From contig NZ_CP031466.1 of assembly GCF_003368325.1 (NCBI RefSeq), positions 496,001-560,000 on the forward strand: a stretch of 64,000 bases of DNA, given 5' to 3'. Below the pieces are notes generated by a model that saw only the letters and a list, made by a program, of their open reading frames with translations, was not told the DNA's origin and searched no databases. Every line of letters begins with the position of its first letter. Positions within the stretch are counted from its first letter, which is position 1. Positions 55,017-64,000 of this stretch are shown here, in pieces. Both the position numbers and the translations under genes were made by a program. The stretch comes from Paraburkholderia caffeinilytica (lineage in GTDB: Bacteria > Pseudomonadota > Gammaproteobacteria > Burkholderiales > Burkholderiaceae).

Positions 55017-56186
55017 ATGACTGTTTCAGGCAGGTTGGCGCTCAGGCTGGTGTCCGTATGTCTCGTGGCAAGCGCCGCATGGGGATCCACCGCGCATGCG
55101 GCCGATCCGGTAACCCTCAATATCGTCGACGTGGCCGGCGATCTTCAACTCACGCAGAAGGGTTTCGAGGCCTTCAAGGCGAAGTATCCGAATCTCGTCG
55201 CCAATCTCACGTTCACCAATGCGCCCGCGCCGCAGTTGCCCGGCAAGATCAAGGCGATGCAGGCCGCGGGCCGCTCCGATATCGATCTCGTCCTGACCGG
55301 CACCGACGCGCTGGCCGCCGGCATCGAGCAGAATCTCTGGATGAAGCTATTGCCGGACAATGCGGCGGCTTTTCCCGGCGTGCTCGACAAATACGCGCCC
55401 GGTCCGCGCAAGATGCAGGACCTCGCGCAAGGCTTCGGCCTCGAAGTCGCGTATATGCCGGCTGGGCCGTTGCTCGAATACAACCCCGCGAAAGTCAGCG
55501 ATCCGCCCAAAACGCCTGAGCAACTCCTGCAATGGTGCAAGGCGCATCCGGACAAGCTGATCTACGCGCGGCCGGCGAACTCCGGTCCGGGCCGCACGTT
55601 CCTGATGGGTTTGCCTTACATACTCGGTGACAAGGACCCGCAGGACCCGATTCACGGCTGGGACAAGACGTGGGCCTTTCTCAAGCAGCTGAACGATTGC
55701 ATTCCTTACTATCCCGGCGGCACCTCGGCGGTGATGAAGGAACTCGGCGAGGGCACACGCGACATGACCGTGACGGTGACCGGCTGGGACATCAACCCAC
55801 GCGCGCTCGGCATCGTGCCGGCGGAATTCCGCGTGCAGGCATTCGACAACATGACGTGGGTGAACGACGCGCACTACATGGTGATTCCGAAGGGCGTGCC
55901 TAAGGAAAAACTCGACGTGCTCTACAAGCTGATGAATTTCATGCTCGATCCGGCGCAGCAGGCATTGACCTATGACGACGGTTATTTCTATCCCGGGCCG
56001 GCGATCAAGGGCATAAGCGTCGAGCAGGCGCCCGAGCACAGCCAGGATGTGTTGAAGAAATACGGCCGGCCGGAGTACGCGAAGCTGCTGACCGAGCGTC
56101 CGCATGTCTTGCCGCTGAATGCGACCGCGATGGTTGCGGCCTTCAAGAAGTGGGACAGCGATGTAGGTGCGCAGAAGACCAAATAG
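55017..56186 (+). CDS. ABC transporter solute-binding protein (family 1 type)
   Basis: A 389-aa periplasmic binding protein. The ATG at 55017 follows GAGGAG; the signal peptide is MTVSGRLALRLVSVCLVASA..., cleaved near AHA at about residue 27. The type II binding fold is seen (VTLNIVDVAGDLQLTQKGFEAFKAKYPN, DIDLVLTGTDALAAGIEQ, TVTGWDINPRALGIVPAEF). It heads an operon with an ATPase and two permeases of the spermidine/iron/2-aminoethylphosphonate class. The ligand is probably the sugar acid or lactone handled by the flanking enzymes, though this transporter class usually carries polyamines, iron or phosphonates. Confidence 0.9.
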   Translation: MTVSGRLALRLVSVCLVASAAWGSTAHAADPVTLNIVDVAGDLQLTQKGFEAFKAKYPNLVANLTFTNAPAPQLPGKIKAMQAAGRSDIDLVLTGTDALAAGIEQNLWMKLLPDNAAAFPGVLDKYAPGPRKMQDLAQGFGLEVAYMPAGPLLEYNPAKVSDPPKTPEQLLQWCKAHPDKLIYARPANSGPGRTFLMGLPYILGDKDPQDPIHGWDKTWAFLKQLNDCIPYYPGGTSAVMKELGEGTRDMTVTVTGWDINPRALGIVPAEFRVQAFDNMTWVNDAHYMVIPKGVPKEKLDVLYKLMNFMLDPAQQALTYDDGYFYPGPAIKGISVEQAPEHSQDVLKKYGRPEYAKLLTERPHVLPLNATAMVAAFKKWDSDVGAQKTK

Positions 56187-56337
56187 CCGCAGAACGAATT
56201 CGAGCGCGCGTTCGTTCGGTCCACTGACATTCGCGTGTCATGCACGCAGGAAATCGCGATGAAGCGTCACGCGCGTCTGTTCGATTCAGCTTTCGCGATA
56301 CGCGTGTCACGCGTGCCACGCGTATCAGGAAACCGCC

Positions 56338-57417
56338 ATGAAGCACCACTTTGAGCAGTTACGGCTCGATTCGGTCAGCCGCAGTTTCACGAACGCGGAG
56401 GGCCAGGCGGTCGCGGCATTGCAAGGGCTCGATCTGAATATCCAGCGCGGCGAGTTTGTTGCGCTGCTCGGACCTTCGGGTTGCGGCAAATCGACGGCGC
56501 TCAATTGCATCGCCGGGTTGCAACCGTTGAGCGGCGGCGGCATCTGGCTCGACGATAAACGCATCGACGTGCTGCCGCCGGAAAAGCGCGGCTTCGGCAT
56601 GGTGTTCCAGAACTACGCGCTGTTTCCGCATATGAGCGTGCTCGACAACGTCGGCTTCGGATTGAAGATGCGTGGCGTCGGTAAGAGCGAGGCCGTGCGC
56701 CGTGCGCGTGAAGCATTGCAGCTCGTGCAACTGGTCGGTCACGAGCGCAAGCTGCCCGGACAACTGTCGGGCGGTCAGCAGCAGCGCGTGGCGATTGCGC
56801 GGGCGATCGTGATCGAGCCGCCACTGATTCTGATGGACGAACCGCTGTCCAATCTCGATACGAAACTGCGCATCGAAATGCGTGCCGAGATTCGCCGCAT
56901 CCATAGCCAGCTCGAACGCGCGACGCTCTACGTGACGCACGATCAGGACGAAGCGCTGTCCATGGCCGATCGCATCGTCGTGATGAAAGAGGGCGTCGTG
57001 CAGCAGGTCGGCACGCCGAAAGAGGTCTACACGCGGCCACAAAATTTGCATGTCGCGCGTTTCATGGGTTATCGAAACGTAGCCGAATTCACGCTCGACG
57101 GCACGCAAGGCGATCGGGTCGCGGTGAGCGCGAACGGCGTGCGTCTGAGCGGCACGCCGATGGCCGGTTTCAACAGCCAACGCGTGAGCGTCGCGTTGCG
57201 CCCCGAGGATATGGAGCGCGCAACGCCTGGCGCGGAGAACGCCTTCGACGCGTTGGTGACCACCGTGGAATACGGCGGGCACGATTCGCTACTGTGGGTG
57301 AAGACCGCGTTCGGCGACTTGTGGGCGCGCATCGCGGGCGAATTCGTAGAGGGCGAACGCATCAGCCTGCGCGTGCCGCCGTCAAGCACGCTCGTGTACG
57401 ACGGAGAGGCTGCATGA
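56338..57417 (+). CDS. ABC transporter ATPase (UgpC/PotA-like)
   Basis: A 359-aa ATPase with Walker A GPSGCGKST (45-53), Q-loop FQNYALFP, signature LSGGQQQRVAIARA, Walker B LILMDEPLSNLD and H-loop VTHD. The C-terminal TOBE-like regulatory domain (about 245-355) has RNVAEFTLDG and VALRPEDMERATPG. It energises import through the two permeases that follow. The stop overlaps the first permease start as ATGA (57414-57417). 151 bp separate it from the binding-protein gene. Confidence 0.94.
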   Translation: MKHHFEQLRLDSVSRSFTNAEGQAVAALQGLDLNIQRGEFVALLGPSGCGKSTALNCIAGLQPLSGGGIWLDDKRIDVLPPEKRGFGMVFQNYALFPHMSVLDNVGFGLKMRGVGKSEAVRRAREALQLVQLVGHERKLPGQLSGGQQQRVAIARAIVIEPPLILMDEPLSNLDTKLRIEMRAEIRRIHSQLERATLYVTHDQDEALSMADRIVVMKEGVVQQVGTPKEVYTRPQNLHVARFMGYRNVAEFTLDGTQGDRVAVSANGVRLSGTPMAGFNSQRVSVALRPEDMERATPGAENAFDALVTTVEYGGHDSLLWVKTAFGDLWARIAGEFVEGERISLRVPPSSTLVYDGEAA

Positions 57418-58301
57418 ACACGCCCACGCTGTCGCCGCCACGCGCACCCCTTGCACCGCGCGACGCCAAAGCGTGGCTGGTCGCGCCGGCCTTGATCTTC
57501 ATCGTCGCGTTGTTCATCTATCCGTTTGCGTATGGTTTGGTGCTGTCGTTCCGGCCGATGAACGGTGGCGGCCTGTGGGCCAACTATCTGACGTTCTTCA
57601 CCGACACGTCGATGTGGCCGACCATTCTCGTCACGCTCAAGCTCGCCGTGCCGGCGACGCTGATCAATGTGGGCGTGTCGGTTCCGGTGGCGTTCGCGCT
57701 GCGCCGCCATTCGCCCTATCAGAAACTCGTCACGACGCTGCTGGTGATTCCCGTCACGCTCGGCACCGTGCTGATCGCCGACGGCATGCTCACGTACTTC
57801 GGACCGAACGGCTGGTTTCCGCAGGCGTTGCACGGATTGCATCTCTACACCCGTGAAGTGCGTCTGACGCATAACTTCTGGGGCGTGCTGATCTCGCTGA
57901 TCGTGTCGGGTTTTCCGTTCGCGTTTCTGCTGACCCTGTCCTACGTGACCGGCATCGATCCGACGCTCGCGAGCGCTGCCGCCACGCTCGGCGCGAGTCC
58001 ATGGCAGCAATTCCGCCGCATCTATTTGCCGCTGCTGGTGCCGGGTTTGACGATGGCCGCCTGTTTATCGTTCGTGCAGGCGTTCTCGGTGTTTCCATCG
58101 GCGGTGTTGCTCGGCGCGCCCGCGGGCCCGACGCGCGTGATGTCGATTGCGGCAGCCGAGGCCGCGTTCGAAAGCTACGACTATTCGCTGGCTTCGGCGA
58201 TCGCGATGGTGATGGGCTTCGTGCAACTGCTGGTGGTCGCCGCGATGCTGGGCGCGCGCCGTTTCTTCTACAGCGGTCCGACGACGGGAGGCAAAGGCTG
58301 A
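57414..58301 (+). CDS. ABC transporter permease 1
   Basis: A 295-aa inner-membrane permease with six helices, start ATG 57414 inside the ATPase stop. The binding-protein-dependent transport motif (EAA loop) is at SAAATLGASPWQQFRRIYLPLLVPG (about residues 187-211, quoted). N-terminal helix LVAPALIFIVALFIYPFAYGLVLSF. Homologous to PotB/ThiP-type permeases. It pairs with the next gene, whose ATG overlaps its stop by 1 nt. Confidence 0.93.
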   Translation: MNTPTLSPPRAPLAPRDAKAWLVAPALIFIVALFIYPFAYGLVLSFRPMNGGGLWANYLTFFTDTSMWPTILVTLKLAVPATLINVGVSVPVAFALRRHSPYQKLVTTLLVIPVTLGTVLIADGMLTYFGPNGWFPQALHGLHLYTREVRLTHNFWGVLISLIVSGFPFAFLLTLSYVTGIDPTLASAAATLGASPWQQFRRIYLPLLVPGLTMAACLSFVQAFSVFPSAVLLGAPAGPTRVMSIAAAEAAFESYDYSLASAIAMVMGFVQLLVVAAMLGARRFFYSGPTTGGKG

Positions 58302-59236
58302 TGGCTAGCGATCGCCATGCCGCGCATCCATCGTGGTCCGCGTCCGTGTCCGCGTCAAAGGAAAACAACGACGGCGCCGGGCAACCCGGCAAGCGCGTGA
58401 AACAGCGCGCCAGCGTGTCCGGCCGCATCTGGCACGTGCTGGTACGGGGCGCGATGGTGTTCTTTCTCGCCAACGTGGCGTTGCTGATTGCGACCGTCGC
58501 GGTGAATTCGGTGGCGACGCGCTGGTTCGGCACCTTGTTGCCGCAAGGCTTTACGCTGCATTGGTACGGGCAGGCGTGGAGCGATTTCCAGTTGGCGAGC
58601 GTGTTGTGGGTCACCGTTGAAGTGGTCGGCGCCGTGGTGATGTTGTCGGTTGTGCTCGGCGTGCCCGCGGCCTATGCGCTCGCCCGCGTGCAGTTCCGCG
58701 GCAAGCGCACGGCGATGCTGATTTTCCTGTTGCCCCTGATGGTGCCGCCCGTGACTTACGGCATTCCGATGGCGACCGCGATGTACAAGATTGGCCTCGC
58801 CGGCACGCTGGGCGGCGTGATTCTTGCGAATCTCGTGCCGGCGTTGCCGTTCGTGATCCTCGTGATGACGCCGTTCATCGAGCAGATCGATCCCAATCTC
58901 GAAGCGGCGGCGCGTATTTTCGGCGCGAACACGTTTCGATATTTCCGCTACGTGCTGCTGCCCTTGCTGGTGCCCGGCATGCTGGCGGCCGGGCTGCTCG
59001 TGCTGGTGCGCACCATCGGCCTGTTCGAACTGACGTTCTTCACGGCGGGTCCCGCGACGCAAACGCTCGTGGTCGCCTTGTACTACGCTGTATTTTCAAC
59101 CGGCGTGCGCGCGCCGCAATCGATCGACGCGATGGCGATGATTTATATGGCGATCACGTTGATCTGGGTGCTGATCGCGCTGCAATTCGTCAGCCCTACG
59201 CAGATCGTTTCGCGCGTGAAGGAGCGGGAGCGCTGA
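58301..59236 (+). CDS. ABC transporter permease 2
   Basis: A 311-aa inner-membrane permease. A polar N-terminal tail of about 47 residues (SASKENNDGAGQPGKRVKQ) precedes the first helix (MVFFLANVALLIATVAVNSV); this tail is longer than usual. The EAA loop is EAAARIFGANTFRYFRYVLLPLLVPG. PotC-like partner of the previous permease. Its ATG overlaps the previous stop by 1 nt. Confidence 0.92.
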   Translation: MASDRHAAHPSWSASVSASKENNDGAGQPGKRVKQRASVSGRIWHVLVRGAMVFFLANVALLIATVAVNSVATRWFGTLLPQGFTLHWYGQAWSDFQLASVLWVTVEVVGAVVMLSVVLGVPAAYALARVQFRGKRTAMLIFLLPLMVPPVTYGIPMATAMYKIGLAGTLGGVILANLVPALPFVILVMTPFIEQIDPNLEAAARIFGANTFRYFRYVLLPLLVPGMLAAGLLVLVRTIGLFELTFFTAGPATQTLVVALYYAVFSTGVRAPQSIDAMAMIYMAITLIWVLIALQFVSPTQIVSRVKERER

Positions 59237-59331
59237 GGCGTTGGATCGCGGCAGCACGCCGCGCAGGACGGCCCCCGCCTCGCAGGAAATCCCCATTGCT
59301 GTGAGGAGAGTGGCGAACGGCGCAAGACATC

Positions 59332-61068
59332 GTGGAGCAGACGTTGACGAAGAGAAAGAACCCTGAAGAACTGCGTAGCCACCGCTGGTACGGCGTGAAC
59401 GATCTGCGTTCGTTCGGCCATCGCTCGCGTACCGCGCAGATGGGCTATAGCCGCGAGGAATACGCGGGCAAACCGGTGATCGCGATCCTCAACACATGGA
59501 GCGAGATCAACGCTTGCCACACGCATTTCAAGCAACGCGTCGAGGAAGTGAAGCGCGGCATCTGGCAGGCAGGCGGCTTTCCGGTCGAACTGCCCGTGCA
59601 GACGCTCTCCGAGCCGTTCCAGAAGCCCACTACGATGCTCTATCGCAACTTCCTCGCGATGGAGGCCGAGGAGACGCTGCGCTCGTATCCCGCCGACGGC
59701 GTCGTGCTGATGGGCGGATGCGACAAGACCACGCCCGCCTTGCTGATGGGCGCGATCTCGATGGATCTGCCGGCGATCTTTCTGCCCGCTGGGCCGATGC
59801 TGCGCGGCAACTGGAACGGCGTCACGCTCGGCTCCGGTTCGGACGTCTGGAGGTACTGGGCCGAGTTGCGAGCGGGGACCATCACGGAAGAAGACTGGCA
59901 AGGTGTGGAGGGCGGTATCGCGCGCTCGCCGGGACACTGCATGACGATGGGCACTGCGTCGACCATGACGAGCGCGGCCGAAGCGCTCGGCTTTACGTTG
60001 CCAGGTTTCGCCTCCATTCCCGCGGTGGATTCGCGGCACGCGCAGATGGCGGCGAAGACCGGCATGCGTATCGTCGAGATGGTGTGGGAGGATCTGAAGC
60101 CATCCGACCTGATCACCGCCGGCTCGATCGACAACGCCGTGACCACCTGCCTCGCGCTCTCTGGTTCGACCAATGCGATCGTGCACATGATTGCGCTCGC
60201 GCGCCGCGCGGGCGTCGAATTGACGCTCGACCGCTATGACGAAATTTCGCGTCGCACGCCGGTGCTGGCGAACGTTCGTCCGACCGGTGCGTATCTGATG
60301 GAGGATTTTTTCTACGCGGGCGGGTTGCCGGCCATGCTCGCCGAACTGGGCGACCTGATCGACCGCTCGCAGAAAACCGTGAACGGCCGCACGCTCGGCG
60401 AGAACCTCGAAGGCGCGACGATTTTCAACGACGAGGTGATCCGCCGGCGCAGCGCGCCGCTTCTGCCCAACAACGGCCTCGCGGTGCTGCGCGGCAATCT
60501 CGCGCCCGACGGCGCCGTGATCAAACCCGGCGCCGCCGAGCCGCGGTTGCTCGTGCATACCGGCCGCGCGGTGGTGTTCAAGGACTACGACGACATGACC
60601 GCGCGCATCGACGACGAAGCGCTCGACGTCGACGAGACCTGCGTGATCGTGCTGCAGCATGCGGGGCCGGTGGGTGCGCCAGGCATGCCCGAGTGGGGCC
60701 AGCTACCGATCCCGCGGAAGCTGCTGCAAAAGGGCGTGCGCGATATGGCGCGCATCTCGGACGCGCGGATGAGCGGGACGAGCTACGGCGCGTGCGTATT
60801 GCACGTTGCGCCGGAGTCGTTTGTGGGCGGTCCGCTTGCGCTGGTGCAAAGCGGCGATCTGATCGAACTGGACGTGCCGCGGCGTAACCTCAACATGCTC
60901 GTACCGGCGGAAGAGCTGGCGCGCCGCAAGGCCGCCTGGGTCAGGCCCGAGCCGCGGTTTACGCGCGGCTACGGGGCCTTGCACCAGGCGCACGTGCAGC
61001 AGGCGAACAAAGGCTGCGACTTCGATTTCCTGCAGCGCGGCGGCGCGCAGACGGGTGCAACCGGCTAG
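59332..61068 (+). CDS. IlvD/Edd-family dehydratase, L-arabinonate type
   Basis: A 578-aa iron-sulfur dehydratase, start GTG at 59332. Sequence features match L-arabinonate dehydratase (EC 4.2.1.25): [80 protein letters not shown] and the C-terminal [11 protein letters not shown]. The three cluster cysteines are conserved. It dehydrates an aldonic acid (arabinonate, fuconate, xylonate or galactonate) to a 2-keto-3-deoxy acid. It is 95 bp after the permease and belongs to the lactonase-transporter cluster; the sugar dehydrogenase and the later 2-keto-3-deoxy-acid enzymes are not in the window. Confidence 0.92.
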   Translation: MEQTLTKRKNPEELRSHRWYGVNDLRSFGHRSRTAQMGYSREEYAGKPVIAILNTWSEINACHTHFKQRVEEVKRGIWQAGGFPVELPVQTLSEPFQKPTTMLYRNFLAMEAEETLRSYPADGVVLMGGCDKTTPALLMGAISMDLPAIFLPAGPMLRGNWNGVTLGSGSDVWRYWAELRAGTITEEDWQGVEGGIARSPGHCMTMGTASTMTSAAEALGFTLPGFASIPAVDSRHAQMAAKTGMRIVEMVWEDLKPSDLITAGSIDNAVTTCLALSGSTNAIVHMIALARRAGVELTLDRYDEISRRTPVLANVRPTGAYLMEDFFYAGGLPAMLAELGDLIDRSQKTVNGRTLGENLEGATIFNDEVIRRRSAPLLPNNGLAVLRGNLAPDGAVIKPGAAEPRLLVHTGRAVVFKDYDDMTARIDDEALDVDETCVIVLQHAGPVGAPGMPEWGQLPIPRKLLQKGVRDMARISDARMSGTSYGACVLHVAPESFVGGPLALVQSGDLIELDVPRRNLNMLVPAEELARRKAAWVRPEPRFTRGYGALHQAHVQQANKGCDFDFLQRGGAQTGATG

Positions 61069-61096
61069 CCGGACATTCACGGAGCTTTCTGAAGGC

Positions 61097-61702
61097 TCAA
61101 TACCCCACGCGATACACTCGGCCCGTTTGCGCGCCTTCCACGCTGCGCAGGTAAGCCTGCGCAGCACGTTCGGCGGTGACAGGTTCGAAGCCGCGGAAGT
61201 AGGGCGCATAAGCATCCAGCGCTTCAGTCAGTACCGTCGGGCTCACCACGTTGATGCGGATGCCGCGCGGCAATTCGATCGCGGCGCCGCGCACGAAGCC
61301 TTCCAGGGCCAGATTGACGGTGGTTGCATTCGCGCCTTCGCGAATCGGTTCGTCGCCGAGAATGCCGCTTGTCAGCGTGAACGAGCCGCCGTCGTTCACG
61401 AACCGCTGGGCGCCCAGCACCACGTTGATCTGACCCATCAGCTTGTCGCGCAGACCGATCCAGAATTGCTCGGCGCTCATCTCCGGCAGCGGGCCGAAAT
61501 GCAGCTTGCCGGTGGCGGTGACGACGCCGTCGACCTTGCCGATCTCGCCAAAGAGCCGCTCGATGCTCGCCGGGTCGGTGCTGTCCACGCGATACTGGCC
61601 GCGCGTCGCCCCCACTTCGATGACTTCATGACGCGCTTTCAATGCCGCGCTCACCGCTTGGCCGACCATGCCGGTCGCGCCAATTACGACAATTTTCTTC
61701 AT
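61097..61702 (-). CDS. Short-chain dehydrogenase-like protein lacking YxxxK
   Basis: A 201-aa SDR-like protein. ATG at 61702 with GGAGCAG upstream; the longer version to 61732 is less likely. The Rossmann motif MKKIVVIGATGMVGQAV and the VDGVVTATGK (NAAG-like) segment are clear, and S is in LTSGILG, but where YxxxK should follow the sequence reads GANATTVNLALEGF, with no Tyr and no Lys. Compact size. It is either a binding protein or uses a different catalysis. It is convergent with the dehydratase, 28 bp away, so not in that operon. Confidence 0.82.
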   Translation of the reverse strand: MKKIVVIGATGMVGQAVSAALKARHEVIEVGATRGQYRVDSTDPASIERLFGEIGKVDGVVTATGKLHFGPLPEMSAEQFWIGLRDKLMGQINVVLGAQRFVNDGGSFTLTSGILGDEPIREGANATTVNLALEGFVRGAAIELPRGIRINVVSPTVLTEALDAYAPYFRGFEPVTAERAAQAYLRSVEGAQTGRVYRVGY

Positions 61703-61910
61703 CTGCTGCTCCATTCGGTATTGAAGGTGCACTCGATTGTGTCGGCGTTCGACGGACGGAAAAAGCCTGTTCGGCTTGCAGGTCCTGCAACCCTGAGTTT
61801 CTAATCAATGCGCGGAATGCGCACCGTCATTCAAACGGTGCGCACTTTGGAATGGACTGATTAATCGGCGCGAGCGGCATAATTCAAACGCATACGCGGC
61901 GCGCGAATAT

Positions 61911-62366
61911 TTATTTCGCCCGATGTAATTCGATCACGCGAGCGGGTCGCAGGTGATTGACGGCGTAATGAATGCGGCCACGTTCGCGACGGCTGCGGAT
62001 CGAGCGCGATTCGTCGAACGGATCGTCTTCTGAATCGACGCCCTGCGGATCGACCATGCCTTTGTCGATCACCGTGCAGCCGGGTTCGAGCGCCAGCAGC
62101 GGATGATTGCCGCCAACCCGGCTGTCGAAGCCGGCCATGCCGTCCTGCGCCTCCGGCACGCTGTTGACGAGGGTCGCGTTGGAGGTGGTGATCTCGTCCG
62201 GCGAGATCGGGCTGTAGCCGGCGATGCGGGCGGCCTCGAGATTCTTGCCGTCGGTGTCGACCGTGCTGTCGTGCGTGCGGTCGTTGTGCAGTTCCGTCGT
62301 GCTCGGGCCGGTGGTGCGTGGCTGTTTGCCGGCGTCTGCCGGCGTGTTGATATCGCTGTTCATCAT
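61911..62366 (-). CDS. DUF3005-like protein, unknown function
   Basis: A 151-aa hydrophilic, probably partly disordered protein (MMNSDINTPADAGKQPRTTG at the start). TGGAGAATGC before the ATG at 62366 gives the start. The middle (IAGYSPISPDEITTSNATLV, MAGFDSRVGGNHPLLALEPG) looks like a small conserved domain which I associate, from memory, with the Burkholderia-restricted DUF3005. The C-terminus is Arg/Asp-rich. No role can be given. Confidence 0.65.
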   Translation of the reverse strand: MMNSDINTPADAGKQPRTTGPSTTELHNDRTHDSTVDTDGKNLEAARIAGYSPISPDEITTSNATLVNSVPEAQDGMAGFDSRVGGNHPLLALEPGCTVIDKGMVDPQGVDSEDDPFDESRSIRSRRERGRIHYAVNHLRPARVIELHRAK

Positions 62367-62711
62367 GCATTCTCCATTGAGAGGACATGGTTGAAGTGCA
62401 GCAAAACCCGTTCCGCCTCGCACAACATCTTTGTGCGTGTGAGGTGTGCCGCGGTTGCCTCGCAGTTTATGTGCTGTGACTATGTGCGGTGACATATGCA
62501 ATGACATATGCGGGCATTTCGCGTGGCGATTGCGTCCGCGATTCTTTTCGTTTTTTTTAATGGACGCCCATTTTCTACAGAGTATGATCTTACTCCGACG
62601 AGCGAAGCGCGGTTAAATTGAAGGCATGCGTCCGGCTGTTTTCACGTGGCCGGCAACGAACAGACGCGCGCTACTCAAAACATCTTACGAGGCCGTCAGG
62701 GCGGGTGACAC
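62367..62711. other. 345-bp divergent spacer
   Basis: Contains a direct repeat TGACATATGC at 62490-62499 and 62502-62511 (12-bp period) and an A/T-rich segment with a run of eight T at about 62552-62559. No gene recognised. It probably holds the promoters of the DUF3005-like gene and the 77-aa gene. Confidence 0.4.
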
Positions 62712-62945
62712 ATGCATTTCGATGCTGCATTCACACATCGCGGCTACTTGCTGAATTGCGCGCCGGCGCGCGCGGGCGATGGCACTTGGCAACCTTATGT
62801 GGTCATCTCCCGCTCGAGCGACGGCGAACTGGTCGCCAACCGTTTTTTCCCCACCGACTTGCGTTTTCCTGACGAAGCCACCGCTATCGCGCACGCGCGC
62901 GACTGGGCCGTGCGCTGGATCGATGCGAGCAGCGTGACCATCTGA
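62712..62945 (+). CDS. Small protein with stand-alone WAVRWID domain
   Basis: A 77-aa protein (MHFDAAFTHRGYLLNCAPARAG...). The whole protein is one domain with RGYLLNCAP, WQPYVVISR, FPDEATAIAHARDWAVRWID, the same pattern as the C-terminal domain of the transposase-like protein at 45035 (RGYVMYVAA, FTSFEAAQQYALEWARRWID). Its molecular function is unknown. There is no strong ribosome binding site (GGGTGAC). It precedes the serine acetyltransferase on the same strand. Confidence 0.7.
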   Translation: MHFDAAFTHRGYLLNCAPARAGDGTWQPYVVISRSSDGELVANRFFPTDLRFPDEATAIAHARDWAVRWIDASSVTI

Positions 62946-63071
62946 CGCGCATTCGCCCTGCGCGGACGGGCTACCGGCCGGCTTGACGGCGCCGCGCGGG
63001 ACATGGCAAAACGCGGTAATCTCTTGGGACAATCACTCTGAACCGTGCTTGTCGCGCGGCGCTGTCCTTTT

Positions 63072-64000
63072 ATGCCTAATGTGCCTTCCCACAACTGGGG
63101 TCTCGAACAGATCGTCGCGGACTTGCGTGCGTCGCGTGAAGAATTGCACCGCACGCGGCATCCGCTCGGCATTCGCGAACTGCCGTCGCGCGACGCGGTG
63201 ATCGCCATTGTCGCCGGCCTGCGCGCGGCGCTGTTTCCCACGCACTACGGCGCGCCCGATCTAACCGACGAAACGGTCGACTACTACGTCGGCCACACGC
63301 TCGAAAGCACATTGCGATTGCTTGCCGAACAGATTCGCCGCGCCTTGCGCTTTCTGCCCGAGTTCGGCGAAACGCCCGATGCGGATCTGAAGGAGCGCGC
63401 ATTCAATGTCGCGCGAGAGTTCGGCACGCAGCTGCCGGGTATTCGCGCGTTGCTGGTCAGCGATATCCAGGCCGCTTTCACCGGCGACCCGGCCGCGCAG
63501 CACATCACCGAAATTCTGCTGTGTTATCCGGGCGTATGGGCGATGACGCACCATCGTCTTGCGCACGCGCTGCATCGCCTCGGTGTGCCTTTGCTCGCGC
63601 GTTTCATCAACGAGATCGCGCACTCGGCGACCGGCATCGACATTCACCCGGGCGCGACTATCGGCCCGAGTTTCTTTATCGACCACGGCACCGGCGTCGT
63701 GATCGGCGAGACCGCGATCATCGGCGAGCGCGTGCGCGTCTACCAGGCCGTGACGCTTGGCGCGAAGAGCTTCGCCGCGGATGTCGACGGCACGCTGGTC
63801 AAGGGCAACGCGCGCCATCCGATCGTTGAAGACGACGTCGTGATTTATGCCGGCGCGACGATTCTCGGCCGCGTGACGATCGGGCGCGGCTCCGTGATCG
63901 GCGGCAATGTGTGGCTTACGCATAGCGTGCCGCCGGGCAGCAGTGTGTCGCAAGGCAAGATCCGCGAGAGTGAGCGCACGGGCACGGACGAGGCGGGCGG
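63072..64000 (+). CDS. epsC: Serine O-acetyltransferase (EpsC/CysE type), truncated by the window end
   Basis: The first 309 codons of a serine acetyltransferase (EC 2.3.1.30), which makes O-acetylserine for cysteine synthesis. The frame is open from ATG 63072 to base 64000. A helical N-terminal region (to about residue 170) is followed by the left-handed beta-helix of hexapeptide repeats: IDIHPGATIGPSFFIDHGTGVVIGETAIIGERVRVYQAVTLGAKSF (in part), with the active-site His in the IDHGTG segment. The long N-terminus is the EpsC-like form. The end is beyond the window; about the last few residues are missing. Confidence 0.93.
   Translation, partial: MPNVPSHNWGLEQIVADLRASREELHRTRHPLGIRELPSRDAVIAIVAGLRAALFPTHYGAPDLTDETVDYYVGHTLESTLRLLAEQIRRALRFLPEFGETPDADLKERAFNVAREFGTQLPGIRALLVSDIQAAFTGDPAAQHITEILLCYPGVWAMTHHRLAHALHRLGVPLLARFINEIAHSATGIDIHPGATIGPSFFIDHGTGVVIGETAIIGERVRVYQAVTLGAKSFAADVDGTLVKGNARHPIVEDDVVIYAGATILGRVTIGRGSVIGGNVWLTHSVPPGSSVSQGKIRESERTGTDEAG

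Overview
The window is GC-rich chromosomal DNA of a beta-proteobacterium, most likely Paraburkholderia or Burkholderia sensu lato. The evidence is gene content: a LuxI / RsaL-like / LuxR quorum-sensing locus laid out like BraI-RsaL-BraR, a Burkholderia-type trimeric porin, many LysR and MFS genes, an IlvD/Edd sugar-acid dehydratase cluster, a citrulline-to-proline CtlX/Ocd pair and several small proteins I associate with this group. I see no rRNA, tRNA, CRISPR array, prophage or intact insertion sequence. The window opens inside an MFS gene and ends inside a serine O-acetyltransferase gene.

Layout: 1-1.7 kb, glucarate uptake and dehydration (MFS tail, gudD). 1.8-3.4 kb, a DHA2 drug exporter. 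3.8-7.4 kb, a periplasmic solute-binding protein overlapping a CHASE-PAS-GGDEF-EAL c-di-GMP enzyme. 7.4-8.7 kb, an ECF sigma factor, small membrane protein and ferredoxin operon. 8.9-15 kb, an MBL hydrolase, then a catabolic operon (CoA-transferase, HMG-CoA-lyase-like enzyme, VOC protein, MFS) behind a LysR gene. 15.4-21.2 kb, a porin, two exported proteins and an NmrA/LysR divergent pair. 21.2-24.5 kb, an AT-rich intergenic region and a secreted hydrolase-like protein with 35 Pro-Thr repeats. 24.6-29 kb, CtlX, ornithine cyclodeaminase, an Lrp/AsnC regulator and a Tat-exported amidase.

29.7-35 kb holds a two-component operon: a hybrid kinase, a receiver-PAS-HisKA_3 kinase and a NarL-type regulator joined by 4-nt overlaps, preceded by a small uncharacterised gene. 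A paralogue of that small gene lies at 45.9-46.2 kb, just upstream of a protein whose N-terminus looks like an IS5-family transposase N-domain. Both paralogues have the same 15-bp dyad about 105-110 bp upstream. 35.5-44 kb carries a DUF1444-like protein, dienelactone hydrolase, lipase, PAP2 phosphatase, a 37-codon leader coupled to a GNAT gene, an O6-methylguanine methyltransferase with a low-complexity tail, an LRR-protein kinase fusion and an orphan sugar-binding protein.

46.5-50 kb has a small two-gene module, an EgtB/SenA-like enzyme, an FNR-type regulator and a universal stress protein. 50.4-53 kb has a GntR regulator, a degenerate 14-bp tandem repeat and the quorum-sensing locus. 53.8-61.1 kb is a sugar-lactone / sugar-acid cluster: SMP-30 lactonase, ABC importer and L-arabinonate-type dehydratase. 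The end holds an atypical SDR, a DUF3005-like protein, a 77-aa protein sharing a domain with the transposase-like gene, and the truncated acetyltransferase.

Functions are read from motifs and remembered family features; no database search was run.
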